Source: Ovis canadensis (lineage: Eukaryota; Chordata; Mammalia; Artiodactyla; Bovidae). Taken from it: a DNA stretch of 64,000 nucleotides. The stretch spans positions 114,176,501 through 114,240,500 of the forward strand of contig NC_091245.1 in assembly GCF_042477335.2 (NCBI RefSeq), written 5' to 3'. Position numbers and translations under genes: made by a program. This document shows positions 1 through 12,100 of this stretch, in pieces; positions within the stretch are counted from its first letter, which is position 1, and the number at the start of each line of letters is the position of its first letter. The notes under the pieces are model-generated. The model ran no database searches. It was not told the origin of the DNA and saw nothing but the letters and a program-made list of their open reading frames with translations.

Positions 1-850
1 GCACATGATTACATATTGGTAGGTAACAGAGTCAGAAGAAGCTTGGGATTCAGACCTGGGTTTTCTCTATATGCCTCAAAGACAGTGTCAAATCTGAACT
101 CATCACTTTCTAGGTGTCCACCTTCTACTCATGAACACAGACAAAATAATGTTATTGTCACCGTTTATATTTTTGTTCAACATTTTAATTTGGAGGCTTT
201 AAAGTACATTTCACCTGTATCTCCATAACCGTCCTAGATCTTAAGTTCCATTAAGAAGATAATTGACAAACACTTATTGATAATTCACTGGGTTTAGGAG
301 GGCCCAGGCAGCATGCTGGAGATAAAAAGAGGAACTTGTCTTTGGACCATGATGGGGAGGCGATGGGACAGAAGAGGGGAAATTTCCCTACTCATTGCTC
401 AGCATAAATATGCACTTACAGCAAATATTTTTAAAGGTGAAAGTGTTAAATCATACTTGTGACTGTGCTCTAGAAGATGAAACATTCTGAAAGCAACCAT
501 AAAGGGAAAGGTAGGGTGATGTGTATTCTTATCTGATTTAGGCCTTGTTATATAGAATGAGTGACGTCTTTTTAAAATGCAAGCCACCACATACTTGAAT
601 ATCTCTTAGAATTTTTGCTTAATTCATGTTTATCAATGATATAGGCTTGCTCCTGATAAAATGAACAGATAAATTGTGTGTGTGTTGGGGGTAGTGCACG
701 CCTGAGCCTACCAATGCCAGGTAGAGGCATAGAGCCTCTTCTCCTCTCCTTGAAAAGAAGCAACCCAGCTCCCTCTCTAAAGACAAATTTCTTTCCCTGG
801 GCCAAATATCCAGCTTTTGTTGCAGGTTGCCATATGTGCATTTCTCTCTT
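1..850. other. Intergenic DNA, no gene or repeat recognised
   Basis: I see no splice-bounded coding segment, RNA gene or recognisable repeat here. A short TG run occurs near 677-688. The reading frames in this stretch are short and unlike any family I know. Confidence 0.5.
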
Positions 851-863
851 TTAAGGGAGGTTG

Positions 864-1113
864 CTGCTGCTGCTAAGTCGCTTCAGTCGTGTCCGACTCT
901 GTGCGACCCCAGAGACTGCAGCCCACCAGGTTCCCCCGTCCCTGGGATTCTCTAGGCAAGAACACTGGAGTGGGTTGCCATTTCCTTCTCCAATGCATGA
1001 AAGTGAAAAGTGAAAGTGAAGACGCTCAGTCATGTCTGACTCTTTGCGACCCCATGGACTGCAGCCTACCAGGCTCCTCCGTCCATGGGATTTTCCAGGC
1101 AAGAATACTGGAG
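864..1113 (+). mobile_element. BOV-A2 SINE with 13-bp target duplication
   Basis: The element starts with a short GCT run and is followed by two Bov-A units (AAGTCGCTTCAGTCGTGTCC-type start, then a second unit from about 1015). It is flanked by perfect direct repeats TTAAGGGAGGTTG at 851-863 and 1114-1126, so both ends are fixed. BOV-A2 is a ruminant-specific non-autonomous SINE mobilised by BovB. Confidence 0.92.
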
Positions 1114-1402
1114 TTAAGGGAGGTTGAGAAAATATATTTCGCAAAAGGGCACATGGTGCCACCTGGTGGCGAGGCATACAAATACAGAAGCTGGTAAATA
1201 CCTTTCAGCTTTGGGAATTATTTTTCACCCAGATACAGATAAACACTGAGCCAGGCTATATGAGTGTTCAGTAACAATTCTGATATATCTCTCATTCCCA
1301 TCCTTGAAGGAACCTACATTCATTTTACGGAGTTGAGGAAAAAAGCTAATTTCCAACAGAAAACTAATAAAGCTGATGGAATGATTTAGGCTACCTTAAT
1401 AA

Positions 1403-2106
1403 AATCAACATTCAGAAAACTAAGATCATGGCATCTGGTTCCATCACTTCATGGGAAATAGATGGGGAAACAGTGGAAACAGTGTCAGACTTTATTTCTG
1501 GGGGCTCCAAAATCATTGCAGATGGTGATTGCAGCCATGAAATTAAAAGACGTTTACTCCTTGGAAGGAAAGTTAGATAGCATATTCAAAACCTAGCATA
1601 TTCAAAAGCAGAGATATTATGTTGCCAACAAAGGTCCGTCTAGTCAAGGCTATGGTTTTTCCTATGGTCATGTATGGCTGTGAGAGTTGGACTGTGAAGA
1701 AAGCAGAGCGCTGAAGAATTGATGCTTTTGAACTGTGGTGTTGGAGAAGATGCTTGAGAGTCCCTTGGACTGCAAGGAGGTCCAACCAGTCCATCCTAAA
1801 GATCACTCCTGGGTGTTCATTGGAAGGACTGATGCTAAAGCTGAAACTCCAAAACTTTGGCCACCTCATGTGAGGAGTTGACTCATTGGAAAAGACTCTG
1901 ATGCTGGGAGGGCTTGGGGGCAGGAAGAGAAGGTGACAACAGAGGATGAGATGGCTGGATGCCATCACCGACTCAATGGACATGAGTTTGAGTGAACTCC
2001 AGGAGTTGGTGATGGACAGGGAGGCCTGGCATGCTATGATTCATGGGGTCACAAAGAGTCAGACACGACTGAGCGACTGAACTGAACTGAACTGAATTGA
2101 ACTGAA
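1403..2106 (+). mobile_element. BovB LINE, 3' fragment
   Basis: This is the last ~700 bp of BovB, from the region after the reverse-transcriptase palm to the terminal ACTGA-type repeats near 2078-2106. Stops and indels break the reading frame. It faces a second BovB copy in the opposite orientation beginning about 125 bp further on. Confidence 0.88.
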
Positions 2107-2230
2107 TAAAATGTCTAGGAGATTAACCCTTAATTCTCCCCCTCCTCCATTTTTCCAGAATGTAAATATCTATGATTGTTAACAATGAATAATTTTAATA
2201 ATACTTCTTGAAAAGACTCAAATTATACAG

Positions 2231-3440
2231 TGCAGTTCAGTTGCTCAGATGTGTCTGACTCTTTGCCACCATGGACTGCAGCATGCCAAGCTTTCCTGTC
2301 CATCACCAGCTCCCAGAGCTTACTCAAACTCATATCCATCAAGTCGGTGATGCCATCCAACCATCTCATCCTTTGTCGTCCCCTTCTCCTCCCACCTTCA
2401 ATCTTTCCCAGCATCAGGGTCTTTTCCAATGAGTCAGCTCTTCGCATCAGGTGGCTAAAGTATTGGAGTTTCACCTCCTACATCAGTCCTTCCAATGAAT
2501 ATTCAGGACTGATTTCCTTTAGGATGGACTGGTTGGATCTCCTTGCAGTCCAAGGGACTCTCAAGCATCTTCTCCAACACCATAGTTCAAAAGCATCAAT
2601 TCTTTGGCACTCAGCTTTCTACACAGTCCAACCCTCACATCCATACATGATTCCTGGAAAAACCATAGCTTTGATTAGACGGACCTTTGTTGGTAAAGTA
2701 ATGTCTCTGCTTTTTAATATGCTGTCTAGGTTGGTCATAGCTTGTCTCCCAAGGAGCAAACGTCTTTTAATTTCATGGCTGCAGTCACCATCTGCAGTGA
2801 TTTTGGAGTCCCCAAAGATAAAGTCTGTCACTGTTTCCATTGTTTCCCCATCTATTTGCCAAGAAGTGATGGGACCAGATGCCATGATCTTAGTTTTCTG
2901 AATGTCGAGTTTTAAGCCAACTTTTTCACTCTCCTTTTTCACTTTCATCAAGAGATTCTTTAGTTCTTCTTCACTTTCTGCCATAAGAGTGGTGTCATCG
3001 GCATATCTGAGGTTATTGATATTTCTCCTGGTAATCTTGTTTCCAGCTTGTGCTTCATCCAGCCAGGCATTTCTCCTGATGTACTCTGCATATAAGTTAA
3101 ATAAGCAGGGTGACAATATACAGTCTTGACATACTCCTTTTCCTATTTGGAACCAGTCTGTTGTTCCGTGTCCAATTCTAACTGTTGCTTCCTGACCTGC
3201 ATACAGATTTCTCAAGAGGCAGGTCAAGTGGTCTGGTATTCCCATCTCTTGAAGAATTTTCCACAGTTTGTTGTGATCCACACAGTCAAAGGCTTTGGCA
3301 TAGTCAATAAAGGAGAAGTAGATGTTTTTCTGGAATTTTCTTGTTTTTTTCCATGATACAGAGGATGTGGGCAATTTGATCTCTGGTTCCTCTGCCTTTT
3401 CTAAATCCAGCTTGAACATCTGGAAGTTCACGGTTCATGT
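2231..3440 (-). mobile_element. BovB LINE, 3' 1.2 kb, reverse orientation
   Basis: On the minus strand this is a 5'-truncated BovB covering the reverse-transcriptase palm to the 3' end. The 3' terminal repeat (CAGTTCAG-like) lies at about 2231 and the 5' truncation at about 3440. It retains an 813-bp open frame (2619-3431). Confidence 0.9.
2619..3431 (-). pseudogene. BovB reverse-transcriptase relic, 270 codons still open
   Basis: This is part of the single BovB ORF, an RTE-clade polymerase that copies its own RNA at nicked chromosomal DNA. The minus-strand frame runs through palm motifs: FIDYAKAFDCVDH (motif A), an ILSPCLFN segment (motif B region) and RYADDTTLMAES (motif C, catalytic YADD). 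It ends naturally at the GCEGWTV region. The N-terminal endonuclease and first RT motifs are missing, so this is a fossil although no stop interrupts the remaining part. It is the longest open frame in the window. The start codon is arbitrary. Confidence 0.85.
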
Positions 3441-4489
3441 ACTGTTATACAGAAAGAAGTGTATTAAGAAATTATACAGGAAGAGGTGTATAAACCCTAT
3501 CATGTACGTCTCTTCATGTCAGCTCCCAGAAATAACCATTGTTAATAGTTTGATACATATATTTCAGTATTTTTCATATATTCCATACATGCCACCCCTG
3601 GCATTCTTCTTAGTGATTTGCCCTTGCTCCTGTCAAAACACTATTAGGCTATTTTTTAATCTTTTACTCCAGTTTTTCTCTACGTTCCTCAAGGGCAAAG
3701 ACTCTTATTCATTTTGTAGCTTCAGCATCTACTGTAGAGCCTGACACAAAGGAGATATTTCCAGGACCATAAAGTGAGAAAGGCTGAGTTGATTCAACCA
3801 AGGTCTCAGAAGATTGCTAACATGACTCTGCAGCAAAAACACTGAGTGAGCCTTTGAGATAAAGCCTTTGGGATGGGGAAGGATATGACACTGAAAGGGA
3901 AGTGTACAGTGTCTTTTCTGGTACTCCTTTCCCTATCATTTCTAACATTTGAAAGATTGAATAATCAGCATCATTAGCCCAAAGATGAAAAGGCAAAGTC
4001 CTTACCCTTAAGAGGTTCAGAGCCTGTGGTAGGAGTAAGGGAAGATACCACTTTTCCTCTATCCCTACAGGCTGCCCACTTAAGTGTTTCCAAGCACAGG
4101 TAGTTGCTGCTTCCTCCATTTGACTTAGATGGGGGTCAAGTGTTCCTGCCCCAAGTCTCAATCTCTTTGAAAATCATAAAGTCATATATGAGAAAGAGAA
4201 AAGCAGACCCCTGGCATCCAGGAGCTGGCTTGGTACTATGAAGTAGATCTTCCTTAGTGTTGCTATAGCTGGCCAGGCACTCACAGTTAGGTGTTTTTTC
4301 CTGTCCTGCTGAACATAAACAACTTCACAGAAAATCAACATCAGACAAGGCAACTCTGAGACCATGATGAAGTAAGACAAAGACCAGCATCATTATGTCT
4401 GAATAAGATAGAACATGAACATTGTCCAATTACAAAATACCAAACATACCTCTATTTTAGCTAAAATGACTAACTGCTATTAAAAAAAA
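3441..4489. other. Intergenic DNA, possible L2/MIR-type remnant
   Basis: No gene is seen. About 3660-3780 (CTCAAGGGCAAAGACTCTTA, followed by a GCCTGACACA-like segment) resembles the 3' region of L2/MIR elements, but it is too diverged to assign firmly. Confidence 0.35.
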
Positions 4490-5600
4490 TGATGAAAAAA
4501 CATAAAATTTACTCTCTTAACCATTTCATTGAAAAACATAAACTCTATACCAATTGGCCAACTTTTCAATTCTCCCTCCCTGCAGCCCTAGGCAACCATT
4601 ATTGTATTCTGTTTCTGAGTTAGCTTTTTCAGTTACCACATGTAAGTGATATGATGCAACATTTGTTTTTCTCTCTCTGACTTATTTCACTTAGCATAAT
4701 GCTCTCAAAGTTCTATTCATGTTATCACAAATGGCAGGATTTCCTACTTTCATTTGGCTAAATAATATATATTCATATATATTCATTCATTCAATATTCA
4801 TATATATTCATTCATATATATATTCAAATATGTTGAATATATTCACATATATATGAATATATATTCATAATATAAAAAAATCACATCTTTACCATCCATG
4901 CTTAGATGGACATTTAGGTCACTTCCATGTATTGGCTGTTGTGAATAACACGAGAGTGCAGATATCTCTGTAAGATTCTAATTTCATTTCCTTTGGACAT
5001 ATATCCAGAAATGGGATTGCCGCATTATGTGGTAGCTCTGGTTTTTAAGTTTTTGAAGAACTTCCATACTGTTTCCGGAGTAGCTATATCCATTTATAGT
5101 CCCACCAACAATGCACAAGGTTTCCCTTTTCTCCATCAGCCTCACCAACATGCTACCTATTTTTTTTTTTAATGCCATACTAACAAGTGTGAGGTGATAT
5201 CTTATCATGGTTTTGATTTATATTTCCCTGCTGGGTAGTGATATTAAGGATCTTTTCATGTACCTGTGGGCCATTTGTATGTCTTCTTTAGAAAAAAAAA
5301 TATCTTTTCAGTTTCTCTGCCCATTTTCTATTTTTATTTGCAGTTGAGTTGTATGAGTTCTTTATATATTTTGGATATTAACTCCTTATCAGATATATGG
5401 TTTGAAAATATTTTTTCCCATTCTGTATACTGCCCTTTCCTTTTTTTGACTGTTTCTTTTGCTATGCAGAAACTTTTTAGTTTGATATAGTCCCACTTAT
5501 TGCTTCTGGTGTCATGTCCAAAAAGTTGTTGACAAAACTATTGTTTGGTCATGGTACCCTTGCCAAAGATCATTTGCGCATATATGTAAGGGTTTATTTC
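4490..5600 (-). mobile_element. Old L1 fragment (ORF2 C-terminal and 3' end), antisense
   Basis: The + strand reads as the complement of an old mammalian L1: the phrases TTATTTCACTTAGCATAATG, ATATCCAGAAATGGGATTGC and CTTCCATACTGTTTCC are hallmarks of the L1 ORF2 C-terminus in reverse. No long frame survives. An AT-rich repeat lies inside it at 4765-4871. Confidence 0.75.
4765..4871. repeat. AT-rich imperfect TATTCATATA repeat
   Basis: Repeated TATTCATATA-type units fill about 105 bp within an old L1. They probably expanded from the L1's own AT-rich segment. Confidence 0.7.
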
Positions 5601-5840
5601 TGGGCTCTCTATTCTGCTGCATTGCCCCATGTTTCCATCATTATGCAAGTACCATGACTGCTATTTCTTGACCAATAACAGCTTTAGTGTCTCTCTAGCC
5701 TTCTTTCCCTTTGGTAAGATTTATTAACATACTGAATCATAGAATCACCTCCACTTCCTGACAGCATCCAATCCAGAGCAAAGTCTTGCTTCCATAGCCC
5801 CTTAGCCCTAACTCATCTAATGTAAGCTCAGATCCTGTAT

Positions 5841-6061
5841 GCATGCTAAGTCGCTTTAGTTGTGTCTAACTCTTTGCGACCCTATGGACTGTAGCCCGCC
5901 AGGCTCCTCTGTCTATGGGATTCTCCAGGCAAGAATACTGGAGTGGGTTGCCATGCCCTCCTCCAGAGGATCTTCTGGACCCAAGAGATTGAACCCAGGT
6001 CTTTTAAGTCTCGGTGCATTGGCAGGCGGGTTCTTTACCACTGGTGCCCCTTGGGAAGCCC
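5841..6061 (-). mobile_element. Bov-tA SINE
   Basis: On the minus strand it starts with the tRNA-derived head (GGGCTTCCC-like, complement of 6052-6061) and continues into the Bov-A body with the standard GACCCTATGGACTGTAGCCC complement. It is diverged but near full length. Confidence 0.85.
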
Positions 6062-6135
6062 AAAATCCTGTAATAGGATCTTCCTAACATTCTCTTATGA
6101 TTCTTTTATGATTATCAAATCCCTTATGATTATAC

Positions 6136-8147
6136 AGTGGAAGTGAGAAATAGATTTATGGGACTAGATCTGATAGATAGAGTGCCTGATGAACTATGGA
6201 CGGAGGTTCGTGACATTGTACAGGAGATAGGGATCAAGACCATCTCCATGGAAAAGAAATGCAAAAAAGTAAAATGGCTGTCTGGGGAGACCTTACAAAT
6301 AGCTGTGAAAAGAAGAGAAGCAAAAAGCAAAGGAGAAAAGGAAAGATATAAGCATCTGAATGCAGAGTTCCAAAGAATAGCAAGGAGAGATAAGAAAGCC
6401 TTCCTCAGCAATCAAGGCAAAGAAATAGGGGAAAAACAACAGAATGGGAAAGACTAGAGATCTCTTCAAGAAAATTAGAGATATCAAGGAAATATTTCAT
6501 GCAAAGATGGGCTCAATAAAGGACAGAAATGGTATGGACGTAACAGAAGCAGAAGATACTAAGAAGAGGTGGCAAGAATACACAGAAGAACTGTACAAAA
6601 AAGATCTTCACGACCAAGATAATCACAATGGTGAGATCACTCACCTAAAGCCAGACATCCTGGAATGTGAAGTCAAGTGGGCCTCTGAAAGCATCACTAT
6701 GAACAAAGCTAGTGGAAGTGATGGAATTCCAGTTGAACTATTTCAAATCCTGAAAGATGATGCTGTGAAAATGCTGCACTCAATATGCCAGCAAATTTGG
6801 AAAACTCAGCAGGGACCACAGGACTGGAGAAGGTCAGTTTTCATTCCAATCCCAAAGAAAAGCAATGACAAAGAATGCCCAAACTACCGCACAATTGCAC
6901 TCATCTCACACGCTAGTAAAGTAATGCTCAAAATTCTCCAAGCCAGGCTTCAGCAATATGTGAACCGTGAACTTCCAGATGTTCAAGCTGGTTTTAGAAA
7001 AGGCAGAGGAACCAGAGATCAAACTGCCAACATCCGCTGATCATGGAAAAAGCAAGAGAGTTCCAGAAAAACATCTATTTCTGCTTTATTGACTATGCCA
7101 AAGTCTTTAACTATGTGGATCACAATAAACTGTGGAAAATTCTGAAAGAGATGGGAACCACCTGACCTCTTGAGAAACCTGTATGGAGGTCAGGAAGCAA
7201 CAGTTAGAACTGGACACGGAACAACAGACTGGTTCCAAATAGGAAAAGGAGTACGTCAAGGCTGTATATTGTCACCCTGCTTATTTAACTTATATTCAGA
7301 GTACATCATGAGAAACGCTGGGCTGGAAGAATCACAAGCTGGAATCAATATCTCTGGGAGAAATATCAATAACCTCAGATATGCAGATGACACCACCCTT
7401 ATGGCAGAAAGTGAAGAGGACCTAAAAAGCCTCTTGATGAAAGTGAAAGAGGAGAGTGAAAAAAGTTGGCTTAAAGCTCAACATTCAGAAAACGAAGATC
7501 ACGGCATCTGGTCCCATTACTTCATGGGAAATAGATGGGGAAACAGTGGAAACAGTGTCAGACTTCATTTTTTTGGGCTCCAAAATCACTGCAGATGGTG
7601 ATTGCAGCCATGAAATTAAAAGACGCTTACTGCTTGGAAGAAAAGTTATGACCAACCCAGATAGTATATTCAAAAGCAGAGACATTACTTTGTCAACAAA
7701 GGTCCGTCTAGTCAAGGCTATAGTTTTTCCAGTGGTCATGTATGGATGTGAGAGTTGGACTGTGTAGAAAGCTGAGTGCTGAAGAATTGATGCTTTTGAA
7801 CTGTGGTGTTGGAGAAGACTCTTGAGAGTCCCTTGGACTGCAAGGAGATCCAACCAGTCCATTCTAAAGGAGATCAGTCCTGGGTGTTCATTGGAAGGAT
7901 TGATGCTAAAGCTGAAACGCCAGTATTTTGGCCACCTCACGCGAAGAGTTGACTCATTGGAAAAGACTCTGATGCTGGGAGGGATTGCGGGTAGGAGAAG
8001 GGGACGACAGAGGATGAGATGGCTGGATGGCATCAACGACTCAATGGACATGAGTTTGAGTGAACTCCAGGAGTTGGTGATAGACAGGGAGGCCTGGCGT
8101 GCTGCAATTCATGGGGTCGCAAAGAGCTGGACATGGCTGAGCGACTG
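6136..8147 (+). mobile_element. BovB LINE, 2.0-kb fragment
   Basis: This is the longest BovB copy in the window. It begins after the endonuclease and keeps the linker, the RT fingers and palm, and the 3' end. The coding frame is broken into at least five segments (about 6137-6457, 6444-7040, 7170-7601, 7456-7767, 7822-8148). Confidence 0.92.
6444..7767 (+). pseudogene. BovB polymerase relic with frameshifts
   Basis: Segment 6444-7040 carries the RT N-terminal part (NYRTIALISHASKVMLKIL; VQAGFRKGRGTRDQ). A frame change at about 7040-7170 hits the FIDYAKVF motif A. Segment 7170-7601 carries RQGCILSPCLFN and RYADDTTLMAES. A third frame from 7456 carries the region after the palm to GCESWTV. The frame shifts mean no working polymerase is encoded. 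BovB is the autonomous partner of the Bov-tA and BOV-A2 SINEs seen all over the window. Confidence 0.85.
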
Positions 8148-8520
8148 AAGTAAACATTGTCTTAAGACCTGCATTTCCCAAAATTATACAGTTCATGATT
8201 GAGTAATAAACTCAATTTATTTAAAACTACACTTGGATTCTTGGTGGTCTTTGAGTGCACTGGCACAAAACCATGGGATCAATATTTTCAAATATACAGA
8301 ATAATATACACCAACAAGAAGTCACATACCAATAAAAAAAAAGGGGGGGTGCAAAAAGAAAAAAAAGTAAAAAGTCACTAGAGAACTACAAACAAATGGT
8401 TTCATACGTACTGTAAAAGTGTTGTATTTCAAATGTATAAGACTATGGTACTGATTCAGTTGGTGGCACCATCATTTCAACTTGAATCAATTTTCTGCTT
8501 CCGCAGAAATGTAGTAAAAT
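8148..8520. other. Short intergenic stretch before DUSP12
   Basis: It includes an A-rich/G-run low-complexity spot at about 8333-8368. No gene or clear repeat is seen. Confidence 0.4.
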
Positions 8521-8539
8521 CTCAACACTAAGAGCCTGA

Positions 8540-9130
8540 CAAACCCTGTAGGTACTTGCGTCGGCGATCGGAAGCCGGTGGAATGGGGTTTAGCTCCGCC
8601 CAGGCCGAAGCCCCGTCACCTTCCCCAGTAAATCCGCGTTCCTGCGGTCGACGAAATCCTCCGAGGCAGGAGCGGCGCAACTCAGACCGGCTGGTCCGAC
8701 AATAAGGACGTTCTAGCCGATTGCCTACTCGGTGGTAGGGCCCGCCGCAGCCCGGCCTCCGGGCGCCGCCATGTTGGAGGCGCAGGACGGGAGCCATGGC
8801 TGCGAGCACCAGATTAGCGGCCAGAGCCGGGCCGGTTCTGCCAGGAACATGCTGGAAGTGCGTCCGGGGCTGTTCTTGGGTGGAGCCGCGGCCGTCGCGG
8901 AGCCAGACCACCTGAGGGAGGCGGGCGTCACGGCAGTGCTGACGGTGGACTCGGAGGAGCCTAACTTCAAAACGGGGGCTGGGGTCGAGGGTCTACGGAG
9001 TCTCTTCGTGCCAGCGCTGGACAGACCCGAGACCGACCTGCTCAGTCATCTGGACCGCTGTGTGGCCTTCATCGTCCAGGCTCGCGCCGAGGGCCGCGCG
9101 GTGCTGGTGCACTGGTGAGTGGTCGGGTCC
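8540..9130 (+). promoter_or_regulatory. DUSP12: CpG-rich promoter and first exon of DUSP12
   Basis: GC content and CpG frequency rise sharply here compared with both flanks. Visible elements include an ETS-type GGAAG at about 8568-8572 and a GC-box (CTCCGCCC) at about 8596-8603. There is no TATA box, as expected for a housekeeping CpG-island promoter. The start codon sits in a strong Kozak context (GCCGCCATG). The transcription start cannot be placed from sequence alone. Confidence 0.7.
8771..9114 (+). CDS. DUSP12: DUSP12 coding exon 1
   Basis: It encodes residues 1-114 plus two bases of Cys115. The ATG at 8771 is chosen because it matches the start of the known mammalian protein (MLEA) and lies in GCCGCCATGT. 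A second in-frame ATG follows at 8849 (MLEVRPGLF). The donor is GTGAGT at 9115. Much of the phosphatase domain's N-terminal half (AAAVAEPDHLREAGVTAVLT) is here. Confidence 0.95.
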
Positions 9131-12100
9131 GTGGGGAGAGCGACCCGCCACGCTTCTACCCTGGCCCACCTCACCCTTTCCCTCCCAGGGCCCAGAAGAG
9201 GACCACAGGGCTGTCGGGCCGCTAGGACCTCCACCCTCTTGCGTAGGCTTGTGTCAGAGAGAGGAGTGGGCAGGACACGGTCCCTTGACGACGCGCAGGC
9301 TTTTCATTCATTTTGTTTGTGTTGGTTCATTCTGCAGCCGCTGAGTTTTCGAGGGTAGGAGGAATCTTCAGATAAATGACTAAGTCTCTACATCTAAAGA
9401 GTTTAAATCTCTTCTCGAGTAGCCAGACACATACTGAGGAAATGCAGACTAGGATGCGAGGTGTGTAGTAAGAGAGATTATTGTAATAGAGGTTAAGGTT
9501 ATTCAAACTTCAGAGGGAGAACAGGCTGTTTTCATTGTTTTTGTTTGAGGCAGGCGTGGCCGATGTAGGGGAGATTTGGGGAGAGAAAATTTGATTAGTA
9601 CGTAGCAGTGGCAGAAAGAGTGTAATTACGTTTACGCTTACTGAGTCAGCAATTTTATAGCCAGCCTTTGTTATAAATATTACATAAAGAACATAAGGTA
9701 GTGATAAAATAGAAGTTTGGGACCAGATCTCCAGGGCCTTTAAAACCAAGAGCAAAAGAGTTTAGATTTGTTCTGAAGCCATTATAAGATGTTAAAAAAT
9801 TAGTGTAATTATTTTTCAGTAGGTAATGCATTCACATGGTACAGAATTAAAAATGAATAAGGAAATAAAGGAATACTTCTTTTGTACAGCAGTAGTATTT
9901 CAGAGGCAAAGGATTTACTTGACTAGAAGAAGCAGACGAGAAGTGGACCCCAAACTTTACCATTTATAGGGGGTGGGTTTTTTTGTTTTTGTAATTGTTG
10001 CTGTTTGATATTTTAAAGGTTTCTTTTTCAGTCATGCAGGGGTCAGTCGAAGTGTGACTGTCATAACCGCTTTTATAATGAAGACTGACCAGCTTACCTT
10101 TGAAAAAGCCTATGAAAACCTTAAGTCTGTCAAGCCAGAGGCCAAGTGAGTTACTTGTTACAGTAATAATTCTGCTTTTGTGATGCAGTTTTATTTAAAG
10201 AAAATTTAACTCTGTATCTGTTTGCCCTTACAGGATGAATGAGGGGTTTGAGTGGCAACTGAAATTATACCAGGCAATGGGCTGTGAAGTAGATACCTCC
10301 AGTGCAGTTTATAAACAATATCGTTTACAAAAGGTTACAGAGAAGTATCCAGGTAAGTAATAATTGGCAGTATGTATTCAGTCCTTTGTGGGTGTCCCTG
10401 GTGGCTCAGCCTGGGTAAAGGATCCGCCCGCAATGTGGTAGACCTGGATTCCATCCCTGGGTTGGGAAGATCGCCTGGAGGAGGTCATCACAACCTACTC
10501 CAGTATTCTTGCTTTTGGAAATCCCATGGACTGAGGAGCCTGGTGGGCTGTATAGTCCATGGGGTTGCCAAGAGTCAGACACAACTGAGCAACTAAGCAC
10601 AGCACATTCAGTCTTTTCTAGATGTAGTTTACTCTGACGCTAGATGCTTCAGGTGCATTATTTCACTTTTGAAGCAGGTACTTTTATTTCATTTTGAAAC
10701 CACGGTTTAGCAAGAAATAGGTTGTTCAGGGTCACGTGGTTTGTAAATGGCTGGCTCGAATTTGAAGTCAGGCAGTCTGTGCCTGGAAGCCAAGGGCTGC
10801 ATTGCTGTGCTCTCCCACCTCGTCCTCATTGCTCAACAGGGGAGACTTTTTTTAATTTTTGAGATTAGCATTTTGTTGTTTAGTTGCTAAGTTGTGTCTG
10901 ATTCTCTTGTGACCCCATGGACTGGCTCCTCTGTCCATGGGATTTCCCAGGCAAGGATACTGGAGTGGGTTGCCATTTCCTTCTTCCGGGGATCTTCCCA
11001 ACCTATGGATCGAACCTGCGTCTTCTGTATTGGCATGTGGATTCTTTACCACTGAGCAACTTGCCTCAATTTGACACAAACTGAATTTTGTCTGAAAATG
11101 CAGAGTTGATTTTGACAAATGGATACATTTTATGTTACGTAGAATTGCAGAACTTACCTCAAGAACTCTTTGCTGTTGACCCATCTGCCATTTCACAAGG
11201 ATTGAAAGATGGGGGTCTCTACAAATGTAGAAAGTGCAGGTAAAATATTTTGTATCCTCTGGAGATTTTACTTTGTCTCAGTAGAAAAGTACTGAAAGTT
11301 TCAGTTTCTTAAAATCTTGTAGGAAGAATTTGTTTAATGGAATAATACAGAAATTTCATATTCAGATCTGGTTTCAAGAAGAATATGAATGCTTAAAAGT
11401 TACCTGGTTACTTGTAGAGATTATCAAAAATTAAAACAGTATAATCATTGTTATATTAACTTGCTGTCTAAGAAATAGTGCACTTTTAATTTATTTTTCC
11501 ATCCTTTTGGAAATCATTAATGTTTTTGTTTGTTTGGGAGTTGCAGGCGATCTTTATTTAGAAGTTCTAGCATTTTGGATCATAATGAAGGAAGTGGTCC
11601 TACAGCCTTTGCCCACAAGAGGATGACAGCATCCCCCGTGCTTTCCACAGGGAGTCAGGCTCAGTGTACATCTTACTTCATTGAACCTGTACAGTGGATG
11701 GAATCCACTTTGTTGGGAGTGATGGATGGACAGGTGAGAACACATTTTACTTTCTTTAGTTTTATTATGTCATCTGTGTTTTGTTCCTTCTTTCATTTTA
11801 AACCATACTTTAACTAGTGTTTTACTCCATCTTAACTGCTTTCTTTCTAAAGATTATATCTTTGTAGTATAGGCAAGATTCTATCAAAGATAAATAAAAA
11901 CCAAGTGATCTAAAATAATGATCCATTTTTTGGTTGAGAGCTTTTGGTCTCAGTTAATTCCTTTTAAGTCTATTGTTTATATTTTTTTAAATTAAGACAA
12001 ATTAGAAAATATTTAGCAAAACTTGAGCTTTGTAAGAAGTAGAGAAAATCATGGATTTTAAAATTAGATTTAAAATTTCTTCTTAATCTTCCTTTTTTCT

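Noticed and set aside
889-1197. Repeated small frames with CDPMDCSLPGSSVHGIFQAR-type peptides at many places
   Set aside because: They are translations of BOV-A2 and Bov-tA SINEs.
2230-2901. 223-codon + strand frame
   Set aside because: It is the complement of the BovB fragment 2231-3440; similar antisense frames recur over every BovB copy (for example 7485-8051, 57202-57729).
8732-8770. N-terminal extension of DUSP12 upstream of 8771
   Set aside because: The extension would need a GTG start; the ATG at 8771 matches the known protein start and has an excellent context.
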